Assembly: GCA_039927815.1 (NCBI GenBank)
Contig: JBDSUJ010000008.1
Coordinates: 1-51,872 of the forward strand
Direction of reading: 5' to 3'
DNA: 51,872 bases
From: Croceibacterium_A sp039927815
Lineage (GTDB): Bacteria > Pseudomonadota > Alphaproteobacteria > Sphingomonadales > Sphingomonadaceae
Shown: positions 23,449 to 31,803 of the stretch, one piece after another
How the letters are laid out: every line of letters begins with the position of its first letter
How positions within the stretch are numbered: position 1 is the stretch's first letter
Made by a program: the position numbers and the translations under genes
Notes under the pieces: model-generated
What the model was told of the DNA's origin: nothing
What the model saw: the letters and a program-made list of their open reading frames with translations, nothing else
Databases searched by the model: none

Positions 23449-25713
23449 TTGGCCGACGAAAGCACCGACGCCTTCACCGCGCGTGAAGCGCTGTTCTACC
23501 ACTCAACGGTCCGGCCGGGAAAGATCGAGATAATCGCGTCGAAGCCCATGGCGACGCAGCGCGACCTCAGCCTCGCCTATTCGCCCGGCGTCGCGGCCCC
23601 GGTGCAGGCAATCGCCGATGACCCGAACAAGGCTTATGACTACACCGCCAAGGGCAACCTCGTCGCGGTGATATCGAACGGCACCGCGATCCTCGGCATG
23701 GGCAATCTCGGCGCACTGGCGTCGAAGCCCGTGATGGAAGGCAAGGCAGTGTTGTTCAAGCGCTTCGCCGACGTGGACTCGATCGACATCGAGCTCGACA
23801 CCGAGGATCCCGATGCCTTCATCAACGCCGTCGCGCTGATGGAGCCGAGCTTCGGGGGCATCAACCTGGAGGACATTAAGGCCCCCGAATGCTTCATCAT
23901 CGAACAGGCGCTGCGCGAACGCATGAATATCCCGGTGATGCACGACGATCAGCACGGCACCGCGATCATCGCTGCGGCCGGGCTGATCAATGCCTGCCTT
24001 TTGACCGGGCGTGAGTTCAAGGACGTGCGCATGGTCGTTAATGGGGCGGGCGCGTCAGCGATCGCCTGCACCGCGCTGATCAAGGCGATGGGCGTGCCGC
24101 ACGACCAGGTGACGATGTGCGACCGGTCGGGCGTGATCTATCGCGGGCGCGAAGGCAGCATCGACCAGTGGAAAAGCGCGCATGCGATCGACACTGATGC
24201 CCGCACGCTGGAGGAAGCACTGGTCGGGGCCGACGTCTTCCTCGGCTTGTCCGCAGCCGGGGCACTCAAGCCTGCCTGGGTCGAAAAGATGGCCGCCAAG
24301 CCCATCATTTTCGCCATGGCCAATCCCGATCCGGAAATCCGTCCCGAGGACGCCAAGGCGATCCGGTCCGACGCCATCATTGCCACCGGCCGCTCGGACT
24401 ATCCGAACCAGGTCAACAATGTGCTCGGCTTCCCGTTTATCTTTCGCGGTGCGCTCGACGTGCGGGCCACGGCAATCAACGAAGAAATGAAGATCGCCGC
24501 CGCCGAGGCGATCGCGGAGCTGGCGCGGGAGCGCGTCCCCGACGAAGTGGCCGCAGCCTATGGCGTGTCGCATCACTTCGGCACCGAGTATATTATCCCG
24601 GCCCCGTTCGATCCGCGACTAATGGAGCGGGTACCGACCGCCGTCGCGCGCGCGGCCATGAAGAGCGGCGTTGCCCGCAAGCCGATCGATGATCTCGATG
24701 CCTACCAGAAATCGCTGAAGGCGCGGCTCAATCCGACAACTTCGGTGCTGACCAAGGTGTACGAAGAGGCGGAAAAGAACCCCAAGCGCGTGGTGTTCGC
24801 CGAGGCCGAGGAGGACGTGGTTCTTCGCGCCGCAATCCAGTTGCGCGATTTCGGCTATGGGACGCCGGTCCTGGTTGGCAGGACGCAGGCAGTGCGCGAC
24901 AAACTTGTGGAGTTGGGAGTCACCGATCCCGACAAGTTCGAGATCCAGAATTCCGCGGACTCCCCTCTCGTGCCCGCGATGGTGGAGTTTCTTTACAACC
25001 GCCTGCAGCGGCGTGGATTCACCGAGCGCGACGTGCGCCGAATGGTCAACCAGGACCGCAATACGTTCGCTGCATTGCTGGTGGCGTTGGGTCACGGCGA
25101 TGCGCTGATTTCCGGTGTCACCCGGCCGTTCGCGCAATCGATGCGCGAAATCCGGCAGGTCCTCGACCCGGCGCCGGGCAAGGTCCCATTCGGAATTCAC
25201 CTGATGATCGGCAAGAACTACACGGTGTTCCTCGCCGATACGACGATCAACGAGCGTCCGTCCGCCATCGAACTGGCCGAGATCGCCAAGGGCACCGCCG
25301 ACGTCGCCCGCAAGCTGGGCCACGAACCGCGCGTCGCGTTCCTGTCGTATTCGACATTCGGCAATCCGTCGGGCCAGTGGCTGGAGAATATCCGCGAGGC
25401 CGTTGCGATCCTGGATCACGAGCAACCGGGCTTCGAATACGAAGGCGAAGTGGCGCCCGACGCGGCCTTGAATCCCACCGTGATGAAGCTTTATCCGTTC
25501 AGCCGCCTGTCCGGCCCGGCGAATGTGCTGATCATGCCAGGCCTGCAATCCGCTAACCTGTCGGCCAAATTGCTGCGCGAATTGACCGGCAGCACGGTCA
25601 TCGGGCCGATGCTGATTGGCATGGAAAAGCCAGTCCAGATCGCCCCGATGACGGCGATCGCGCCCGAGGTTCTGACGCTGGCCGTGCTGGCAAGTGCGGG
25701 AGTCGCCGCCTAG
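23449..25713 (+). CDS. maeB: NADP-dependent malic enzyme with phosphotransacetylase-like domain
   Basis: Large malic enzyme of 754 residues: malate + NADP to pyruvate, CO2 and NADPH. Residues 1-430 hold the malic enzyme, with LAYSPGVAAPV, MHDDQHGTAII and NGAGASAIAC (nucleotide site). Residues about 440-754 form a phosphotransacetylase-like domain (TRPFAQSMREIRQVLD, LADTTINERPSA, SGPANVLIMPGL) that is usually regulatory and binds acetyl-CoA. The start is TTG at 23449 behind GGGAGAG; this fits the conserved length. It is convergent with the SDR gene, one base between the stops. Confidence 0.96.
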   Translation: MADESTDAFTAREALFYHSTVRPGKIEIIASKPMATQRDLSLAYSPGVAAPVQAIADDPNKAYDYTAKGNLVAVISNGTAILGMGNLGALASKPVMEGKAVLFKRFADVDSIDIELDTEDPDAFINAVALMEPSFGGINLEDIKAPECFIIEQALRERMNIPVMHDDQHGTAIIAAAGLINACLLTGREFKDVRMVVNGAGASAIACTALIKAMGVPHDQVTMCDRSGVIYRGREGSIDQWKSAHAIDTDARTLEEALVGADVFLGLSAAGALKPAWVEKMAAKPIIFAMANPDPEIRPEDAKAIRSDAIIATGRSDYPNQVNNVLGFPFIFRGALDVRATAINEEMKIAAAEAIAELARERVPDEVAAAYGVSHHFGTEYIIPAPFDPRLMERVPTAVARAAMKSGVARKPIDDLDAYQKSLKARLNPTTSVLTKVYEEAEKNPKRVVFAEAEEDVVLRAAIQLRDFGYGTPVLVGRTQAVRDKLVELGVTDPDKFEIQNSADSPLVPAMVEFLYNRLQRRGFTERDVRRMVNQDRNTFAALLVALGHGDALISGVTRPFAQSMREIRQVLDPAPGKVPFGIHLMIGKNYTVFLADTTINERPSAIELAEIAKGTADVARKLGHEPRVAFLSYSTFGNPSGQWLENIREAVAILDHEQPGFEYEGEVAPDAALNPTVMKLYPFSRLSGPANVLIMPGLQSANLSAKLLRELTGSTVIGPMLIGMEKPVQIAPMTAIAPEVLTLAVLASAGVAA

Positions 25714-25714
25714 T

Positions 25715-26395
25715 TTACCACGCGATCTCGCTTCCGTCGTACGAGACGAAGCGATGCTCTGCGGGGTGCTTGGCCTCGAGCACGTCAGCCAGGGCTTGGG
25801 CGCTCTGGTCCACGGTCAGATTGGCTCCCGGGCCGCCCATGTCGGTCTTCACCCAGCCGGGATTTAGCGACAGGACGGCGATTCCGCGCGGCTTAGCGCT
25901 GTCCTCCGAAATCCCCCGCGCGAGCATGTTCTGCGCCGCCTTGCTCATGCGGTAGAGCGCATACCCGCCACTCGAGGTGCTGATCGAACCCATGCCCGAG
26001 GTCATGAATGCCAGGATGCCGCCGTCTTTGAGCTTGGGCAGGAGCTTGGCGGCCGCATCGGCCGGGCCGACCGCGTTGGTCATCAAGAGATGCGCCACCT
26101 CATCGCCCGTCGCCTGTTCGACCGACTGATGGGCGGGTCCGATGATACCGGCGTTGACCAGCACCACGTCGAGCGAGCGGTCGGCGATGGGTCCAGCCAG
26201 CGCCACGAGGCTGGCGCGATCGGCGACATCGGCCGTCACCACCTCAATTTCGGCGCCCGCCGCGGCTTTTGCCAGCGCCGTCCCCGGCTGGCGCTGACTT
26301 GCCAGCACCGACCAGCCGCGCCCGGCCAGTTCCTCGGCCAATCCCAACCCGATTCCGCGCGAGGCGCCGATGATCAGTGCGCGTGGCTTGGTCAT
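25715..26395 (-). CDS. Short-chain dehydrogenase/reductase
   Basis: SDR-fold NAD(P)H-dependent oxidoreductase of 226 residues. The cofactor glycine motif is GASRGIG near the N-terminus; DVVLVNAGI replaces the NNAG motif and the catalytic tyrosine and lysine are in YALYRMSKAAQN, with the usual serine just before (SISTSSGG). The ATG at 26395 is preceded by CGGAGA at 8 bases; an ATG at 26416 has no such signal. The sulfite-exporter-like gene lies upstream on the same strand. Substrate unknown. Confidence 0.88.
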   Translation of the reverse strand: MTKPRALIIGASRGIGLGLAEELAGRGWSVLASQRQPGTALAKAAAGAEIEVVTADVADRASLVALAGPIADRSLDVVLVNAGIIGPAHQSVEQATGDEVAHLLMTNAVGPADAAAKLLPKLKDGGILAFMTSGMGSISTSSGGYALYRMSKAAQNMLARGISEDSAKPRGIAVLSLNPGWVKTDMGGPGANLTVDQSAQALADVLEAKHPAEHRFVSYDGSEIAW

Positions 26396-26444
26396 GGAAA
26401 TCTCCGGTTGCGGCATAGTCGGTCACGGGCAAGCGCGCGGTCGC

Positions 26445-27212
26445 TCATCCCCATGCACTCCACACGCCATAGACACTGGTCAGCGTCAGTACCACGCCCA
26501 CCATCACCAGCATTTGCTTGGCCGGAATGCGCTTTGCTGCCCACGCCCCGAGCGGCGCCGCCCCCAGCCCGCCTATCAACAGCCCGAGTGTCGGGCCGGC
26601 GAGGTCGGCAAAGCCGATTTTGTAGATGAAGGTCGCCGAAACTGTAACGGTCAGGAAAAATTCGGCGGTATTGACTGTCCCGACGACTTTGCGTGGGTCG
26701 GCCCCCTGGATGAGCAGGTTCGATGTCACGACCGGGCCCCAGCCGCCCCCGCCCACCGCATCGAGGAACCCGCCGACAAGGCCCAGCGGAGCGATCAGCT
26801 TCGCTTGCTTGAGCTTGGGCGGATACATGACGCCGCGAACCAGCAAGTAAATCCCGATGCCGCTCAGATAGATCAGGACAAACGGTTTCATCACCGATGC
26901 ATCCAGGCTGGACAGGACATAGGCGCCCAAAAACCCCCCGATCATGCCGGGGATTACCAAGCGAACAAACAGCCTGCCGTCGACGTTACGATGGAGGAGA
27001 TGGCTGATTGCCGAAGTTGCGGTCGTGAAGCATTCCACCAGGTGGATGCGCTGCGAGGCGAGTTTCGGCGGGACGCCCATGACGGCTACCAGCAAGGTGT
27101 TGGAGATGACCCCGAACGCCATGCCGAGCGCGCCATCCACCAACTGCGCGGCAAAACCAACCGCGATGAACGGCAGCAGGGCATAAAAATCGAAATCGCC
27201 GAAATGCACCAA
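26445..27212 (-). CDS. TauE/SafE-family permease
   Basis: Membrane protein of 255 residues with about eight hydrophobic helices of the TauE/SafE (DUF81) family, whose characterised members export sulfite or sulfoacetate. Family features: GFAAQLVDGALGMAFGV in the first helices, IHLVECFTTATSAISHLLHRN, and the second-half repeat LVGGFLDAVGGGGWGP. The start is TTG at 27212 or the adjacent GTG at 27209, both behind AGGAG. No sulfur gene lies nearby, so the substrate remains open. Its end is 49 bases from the SDR start. Confidence 0.86.
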   Translation of the reverse strand: MVHFGDFDFYALLPFIAVGFAAQLVDGALGMAFGVISNTLLVAVMGVPPKLASQRIHLVECFTTATSAISHLLHRNVDGRLFVRLVIPGMIGGFLGAYVLSSLDASVMKPFVLIYLSGIGIYLLVRGVMYPPKLKQAKLIAPLGLVGGFLDAVGGGGWGPVVTSNLLIQGADPRKVVGTVNTAEFFLTVTVSATFIYKIGFADLAGPTLGLLIGGLGAAPLGAWAAKRIPAKQMLVMVGVVLTLTSVYGVWSAWG

Positions 27213-27314
27213 ACCGGTTCTCCTTCGCCGCCCGCGTCGCGCGAGCCTGCATTCTCAACTACGATGGTCGGGAAACCCCCCAACGTCGAGAGGGCCTATG
27301 CGGCAGATTGCGAC

Positions 27315-28013
27315 CTAACTGCGGCGGAAGCGGAAATACCACACTTCGTGGCCTTGTTGGCGGGCCTTTGATTCGTATCGGGTTTCGCCCCACCCGCTCG
27401 GCCGGGTTTGCCAGCTGCTGGGGCCCTCGGCGAGCCACTCGAAGCTTTCGACATGCCGCCGCATGACCATCAGCGCGTGGCGCAAATAGACCGGATGGTC
27501 GGTCGAGAAGCGGAATTCCCCGCCCGCTTTGAGCTTCGCTGCGATGAGTTCGAGGGGCCCGGCGTTCATCATCCGCCGCTTGGCGTGGCGCGCTTTCGGC
27601 CACGGGTCGGGGTGCAGCAGGTACACGAACGACAGGGTCCCATCGGGCACGCGATCGAGCACCTGGAGCGCATCGCCCATGTGCAGCCGGATGTTCGCCA
27701 GCCCGCGGTCGCGCACATGCAGCAGCGCCCCAACCACGCCGTTGAGGAAGGGCTCGCACCCGATAAATCCGTGATCGGGCAATATGTCCGCGCGCCCGGC
27801 CAAATGCTCGCCCGCGCCGAACCCGATCTCGAAATGCAGCGGCACGTCGCGCCCGAACAGCCGCTGCGCCGTGATCGGGCCTTCCACCGGAACCGCGATC
27901 TCGGGCAACAGCCGCTCGACCAGGTCGGCTTGGGCGGCGCGCAGAGGGCGGCCCAAGGTGCGGCCGTAGAGACGATTGAGCGTGGTTGGGTCGCCAGGTT
28001 TGTGCGCGGACAT
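27315..28013 (-). CDS. trmB: tRNA (guanine-N7)-methyltransferase
   Basis: SAM-dependent enzyme of 232 residues that makes m7G46 in tRNA variable loops. Class I methyltransferase motif I is FEIGFGAGEHL; the signature HPDPWPKARHAKRRMM that contacts tRNA is present, as is FRFSTDHPVY. The ATG at 28013 fits the family; longer in-frame extensions run into the ctrA terminator and are not credible. In many relatives trmB follows metK; here it follows ctrA and the ctrA terminator lies just upstream. Confidence 0.93.
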   Translation of the reverse strand: MSAHKPGDPTTLNRLYGRTLGRPLRAAQADLVERLLPEIAVPVEGPITAQRLFGRDVPLHFEIGFGAGEHLAGRADILPDHGFIGCEPFLNGVVGALLHVRDRGLANIRLHMGDALQVLDRVPDGTLSFVYLLHPDPWPKARHAKRRMMNAGPLELIAAKLKAGGEFRFSTDHPVYLRHALMVMRRHVESFEWLAEGPSSWQTRPSGWGETRYESKARQQGHEVWYFRFRRS

Positions 28014-28033
28014 GCCGCGGGGCGCTAATGCAA

Positions 28034-28064
28034 AACCGCCCCGAAGCAAGGCCTCGGGGCGGTT
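28034..28064 (-). terminator. Intrinsic terminator of ctrA
   Basis: A perfect 11-bp stem (28034-28044 with 28054-28064) with a 9-base loop lies 23 bases past the ctrA stop. On the minus strand the stem ends in a TTTT run, the standard form of a Rho-independent terminator. It separates ctrA from trmB downstream. Confidence 0.85.
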
Positions 28065-28086
28065 CCGCCGTCCTTGGAGAATGAGT

Positions 28087-28782
28087 TCAGGCGGCTTCGG
28101 CGGCTTCGCTCGGATCGCGCAGCACGTAGCCGCGGCCCCATACCGTCTCGATGTAGTTCTCGCCTCCGCATGCGCTCGAAAGTTTCTTGCGCAGCTTGCA
28201 GATGAACACGTCGATGATCTTGAGTTCAGGCTCGTCCATCCCGCCATAAAGGTGGTTGAGGAACATTTCCTTGGTCAGCGTGGTGCCCTTGCGCAGCGAC
28301 AGCAGCTCGAGCATCGCGTATTCCTTGCCGGTCAGATGGACCCGCGCGGAGTCGACCTCGACCGTCTTGGCATCGAGATTGACCGCCAGCTTGCCGGTCC
28401 GGATGACCGATTGCGAATGACCTTTCGACCGCCGCACCACGGCATGGATGCGCGCGACGAGTTCGTCGCGGTGGAACGGCTTGGTGACATAATCGTCGGC
28501 GCCAAACCCGAAGCTGCGGATCTTGCTGTCCATCTCGGCAATGCCCGACAAAATCAGCACCGGGGTCTGCACTTTGGCCACCCGCAGCTTTTTCAGCACA
28601 TCATAGCCATGCATGTCGGGCAGATTCAGATCGAGCAGGATAATATCGTAGTCGTACAGTTTGCCCAGGTCCAAGCCCTCTTCGCCCAAGTCGGTCGGAT
28701 AGACATTGAAACCTTCTGTGGTGAGCATGAGCTCGATCGCCTTGGCGGTCGTTGGTTCGTCCTCGATCAGCAGCACGCGCAT
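28087..28782 (-). CDS. ctrA: Cell cycle response regulator CtrA
   Basis: OmpR/PhoB-type response regulator of 231 residues. The receiver has Asp51 in ILLDLNLPDMHGYD, with the lysine in VTKPF. The winged-helix output carries LTGKEYAMLELLSLRKG and IETVWGRGYVLRDP. CtrA controls cell-cycle, motility and division genes across alphaproteobacteria; in sphingomonads motility and chemotaxis genes and GTA genes are among the expected targets. The C-terminal end EAAEAA resembles the AA-type ClpXP degradation signal. A CtrA-like box lies about 90-100 bases upstream, consistent with autoregulation. Confidence 0.97.
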   Translation of the reverse strand: MRVLLIEDEPTTAKAIELMLTTEGFNVYPTDLGEEGLDLGKLYDYDIILLDLNLPDMHGYDVLKKLRVAKVQTPVLILSGIAEMDSKIRSFGFGADDYVTKPFHRDELVARIHAVVRRSKGHSQSVIRTGKLAVNLDAKTVEVDSARVHLTGKEYAMLELLSLRKGTTLTKEMFLNHLYGGMDEPELKIIDVFICKLRKKLSSACGGENYIETVWGRGYVLRDPSEAAEAA

Positions 28783-28868
28783 TGGGAAGCCCCCCGTTTG
28801 ATCCTCTCGGTAACGACCCGTTCACGGGTGTTGACCGGAATTAACCACGCCGGTTGTCAACGAAAAAG

Positions 28869-28884
28869 GTTAATTGTTTGTGAA
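28869..28884 (-). promoter_or_regulatory. CtrA-like box in the ctrA promoter
   Basis: On the minus strand, TTCA, seven bases, then TTAAC, an 8-of-9 match to TTAA-N7-TTAAC, with its near end 87 bases before the ctrA start. A weaker half-match (TTAA-N7-GGTT) lies at about 28840-28854 next to an imperfect inverted repeat. Confidence 0.5.
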
Positions 28885-28956
28885 AGGGGGCGAGCCCAAC
28901 CGGCTGAGTCTTTTGGGTAACAGGTACTTTTTGCGGGCGCGGGGCGGGCCAGCGCG

Positions 28957-30426
28957 TTAAGCGACGCGGGCGAGCCGCTTCTGTCGCCGCCTCTGGACCG
29001 AGCTGCCGATGCCGATCGCCTCACGGTATTTCGCCACCGTCCTGCGTGCCAGGTCGAAACCCTTTTCCCTCAGCATGTCCACCAGCTTGTCGTCTGACAG
29101 CACGTCGTCGGTATCCTCGCCCTCGCACAACGCCCGAATTTGCGCCTTGACGGCTTCGGCCGAGACCGAGCCTTCGCCATCGACGGCCGCCACTCCGCTG
29201 GTGAAGAAATACTTGAGCTCAAACGTGCCCCGCTCGCAGTGCAGATATTTGTTGCTGGTAACCCGGCTGACGGTGCTTTCGTGCATTTCGATGGCGTCCG
29301 CGATCGCACGCAAGGTCAACGGACGGAGTTCAGCAACGCCACGGCGGAAGAACCCGTCCTGCTGCTTGACGATCTCGCCGGCCACTTTGAGTATCGTCTT
29401 GTGCCGCTGGTCGAGCGCCTTGAGCAGCCAGTTGGCGTCCACCAGCTTCTCGCTCAGCCATTGCCGCGATGCCTTGTCGGTGCACCCGCTACGCAGTTCC
29501 ACGTAATAGCTGCGATTGATGATCAACCGCGGCAAGGTGGTTTCGTTGAGCGCGATATCCCACCCGCCGGCACAGGACGCGACGAGGATATCGGGGGTTA
29601 TCGGCGCCCGCTCGCTGGTGCCGAACTTGAGTCCGGGCTTGGGATCGTACGCGCGCAGTTCGCCGAGCATGTCGGCAAAGTCCTCGTCATCGACGTCGCA
29701 CAGGCGCTTGAGCCGGGCGAATTCGCCGCGCGCGACCAGATCGAGATTTTCGATCAGCTGCGCCATGCAGGGATCGTAGCGGTCAGCCTCCTTCGCCTGC
29801 AGCGCCAGGCATTCAGCAAGCGTGCGCGCGCCCACGCCCGTGGGGTCGAGCGTCTGGATGAGCGCCAGCGCCTGTTCGACCGATGCCAGCGGCACGCCCA
29901 GGTCGCCCGCCACTTCGCGCAAGGGCGCCTGGAGATAGCCGGCCTCGTCCAGCAAGCCCGCCAGATGCCGCGCAATCAAGCCGATGTGGGGATCGCGGGT
30001 GGCGCTGCCGATTTGTCCCTCGAGATGTTCGGCGAGCGTGGGATCGTCGTCGCTGCGCTCATCGATGCCGGGTCCCGCTTCGCTCCCCGCCGAGCCCCCG
30101 CTGGCCGACCAGTCACCGGTGTCACGGTCCCGGTCAAGCGTCGACGGATCGAGGTCGAGGGGGGCATCGGCCTCGCCCGCACCCCGCGCGATAAGCTGGT
30201 CCGCCGTCGGCTCCGGCAGTGGTTCGTCGCTAGACGATGCATTGCTGACCGGCTGCTCCATCGCCAAGTCGCCTGCGTCGAGCAGCGGATTAGTCTCCAG
30301 CGCCTCGCCGATGAAGGCCTCGATCTCGAGGTTGGACAGCGCCAGCAGCTTGATCGCCTGCTGCAGTTGCGGCGTCATCACCAGCGACTGGCTCTGGCGA
30401 AGGTCTAGGCGCGGACCCAGCGCCAC
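28957..30426 (-). CDS. rpoN: RNA polymerase sigma-54 factor
   Basis: Sigma factor of 489 residues. Region I is glutamine- and leucine-rich (LRQSQSLVMTPQLQQAIKLL), region II is acidic (about 50-120), and the DNA-binding part ends with the RpoN box ARRTVAKYRE (460-469). It directs transcription from -24/-12 promoters with activator ATPases, often for nitrogen or motility genes. The start is GTG at 30426. It lies 26 bases downstream of lptB, the lptB-rpoN pairing seen in many proteobacteria, and about 170 bases before ctrA. Confidence 0.96.
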   Translation of the reverse strand: MALGPRLDLRQSQSLVMTPQLQQAIKLLALSNLEIEAFIGEALETNPLLDAGDLAMEQPVSNASSSDEPLPEPTADQLIARGAGEADAPLDLDPSTLDRDRDTGDWSASGGSAGSEAGPGIDERSDDDPTLAEHLEGQIGSATRDPHIGLIARHLAGLLDEAGYLQAPLREVAGDLGVPLASVEQALALIQTLDPTGVGARTLAECLALQAKEADRYDPCMAQLIENLDLVARGEFARLKRLCDVDDEDFADMLGELRAYDPKPGLKFGTSERAPITPDILVASCAGGWDIALNETTLPRLIINRSYYVELRSGCTDKASRQWLSEKLVDANWLLKALDQRHKTILKVAGEIVKQQDGFFRRGVAELRPLTLRAIADAIEMHESTVSRVTSNKYLHCERGTFELKYFFTSGVAAVDGEGSVSAEAVKAQIRALCEGEDTDDVLSDDKLVDMLREKGFDLARRTVAKYREAIGIGSSVQRRRQKRLARVA

Positions 30427-30452
30427 CGGTCAACCTTCGAAGAAACGGGGTA

Positions 30453-31262
30453 TCACAGCTCGAAACTTTCGCCGAGATACAGCCGGCGCACGTTCTCGTC
30501 CGCCACGAGCGCTTCCGGGCTTCCCGCGAACAGTACCTGTCCGCCATAGATGATGCACGCGCGATCGACGATATCGAGCGTCTCGCGGACGTTGTGATCG
30601 GTGATCAGGACGCCGATGCCGCGGCGCTTGAGGTCTTTGACAAGCTCGCGGATGTCTCCGATCGATAGCGGATCGATACCGGCAAAAGGCTCATCCAGCA
30701 GCATGATCGATGGGCTGGCCGCCAGCGCGCGGGCAATCTCGCAGCGCCGCCGCTCGCCTCCCGACAGCGCCATCGCCGGGCTGTCACGCAGCCGGGTGAT
30801 ATGGAATTCCTCGAGCAGCCTTTCGAGAGCCGCCTCGCGGGTGGGCTTGTCGGGCTCGACCATTTCGAGCACGCAGCGGATGTTCTGTTCGACCGTCATG
30901 CCGCGAAAGATGCTGGTTTCCTGAGGCAGATAGCCCAGCCCGAGGATCGCACGGCGGTACATCGGCAGCTTGGTGACATCGACCCCGTCCATCAGGATCC
31001 GGCCCGAATCCGGCCGCACCAGTCCCATGATCGAATAAAAACAAGTCGTCTTGCCCGCCCCGTTGGGGCCAAGCAGGCCGAGCACTTCGCCTTTCCCGAC
31101 GGTCAGCGAAATGTCGGTCAGCACCGCCCGCTTGTCATAGCTCTTGGCGATCGAGATAACCTCGAGCCCGCCCTGAGGGATCGGCGGCGCGGCATTGAAG
31201 GGCTCAGCCATCTTCTCGGCCAGCGGGGCATCATCGAGCGGATGGTCTTCGAGCGCAGTCAT
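30453..31262 (-). CDS. lptB: LPS export ABC transporter ATPase LptB
   Basis: Cytoplasmic ATPase of 269 residues that powers lipopolysaccharide (or, in sphingolipid-bearing bacteria, related glycolipid) extraction from the inner membrane with LptF/LptG. Walker A GPNGAGKT (65-72), signature LSGGE (166-170) and Walker B IMLLDE (186-191) are intact; the helical part GYLPQETSIFRGMTVEQN is typical of LptB. The ATG at 31262 gives a ~25-residue N-terminal extension before the ABC domain; an internal ATG near residue 18 is an alternative. The lptA/lptC genes usually upstream are not present here. Confidence 0.94.
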   Translation of the reverse strand: MTALEDHPLDDAPLAEKMAEPFNAAPPIPQGGLEVISIAKSYDKRAVLTDISLTVGKGEVLGLLGPNGAGKTTCFYSIMGLVRPDSGRILMDGVDVTKLPMYRRAILGLGYLPQETSIFRGMTVEQNIRCVLEMVEPDKPTREAALERLLEEFHITRLRDSPAMALSGGERRRCEIARALAASPSIMLLDEPFAGIDPLSIGDIRELVKDLKRRGIGVLITDHNVRETLDIVDRACIIYGGQVLFAGSPEALVADENVRRLYLGESFEL

Positions 31263-31428
31263 CGCGGGCGACTTAGCATGCTTGTCTGGTGTTTGAAGCC
31301 CGGTTGGCAAGAATCGTGCATGCTCGTCCAATTCGCGATTCATCGCCCAGGCCCAGGTATCGTTAGCGCTCTTGCCAGGGCGAACCGGCAGTGAGATAGT
31401 CCCGACCGGAGAACAAGGGAGAAAGCGC

Positions 31429-31803
31429 GTGGAAAAAGCGCTACACAGGGCGGCTGCTGCACACGACACCCCGCGCAAGCTCGATTGGGGCAAGCGCATG
31501 AGCGACCATGTCGCTTATGCGCTGCTGGCTTATACCGGCCTCCAAATCTTCGTGACCATGGGTGCGCTCAACACCGGACACGGTTCGGTGCTGCCGTATT
31601 TCGCTCTCATCGTGCTGGTGGCGGCGATCATTCCCGGCTGCCGCTACATGGAAAAGCGGTGGGAAGAACTCGGTGACGTCGAAGCCGGCGATCCATCCTA
31701 TGCTGGCGCTTTCCGGCGCGACGCGATGACCCTGTGGGTCTGCGCCATTGGGCTGCCGTTCCTGCTAACCTATGGCTACAAGGCGGTCATGAGCCTGATC
31801 TAG
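31429..31803 (+). CDS. Small membrane protein of unknown function
   Basis: Protein of 124 residues with three hydrophobic helices, at about 28-46, 54-68 and 100-122, and a charged middle segment (YMEKRWEELGDVEAGDPSYAGAFRRD). The start is GTG at 31429 behind AGGGAG. No family was recognised by eye. It diverges from lptB (166 bases between starts) and its last four bases overlap the convergent MATE gene. Confidence 0.72.
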   Translation: MEKALHRAAAAHDTPRKLDWGKRMSDHVAYALLAYTGLQIFVTMGALNTGHGSVLPYFALIVLVAAIIPGCRYMEKRWEELGDVEAGDPSYAGAFRRDAMTLWVCAIGLPFLLTYGYKAVMSLI

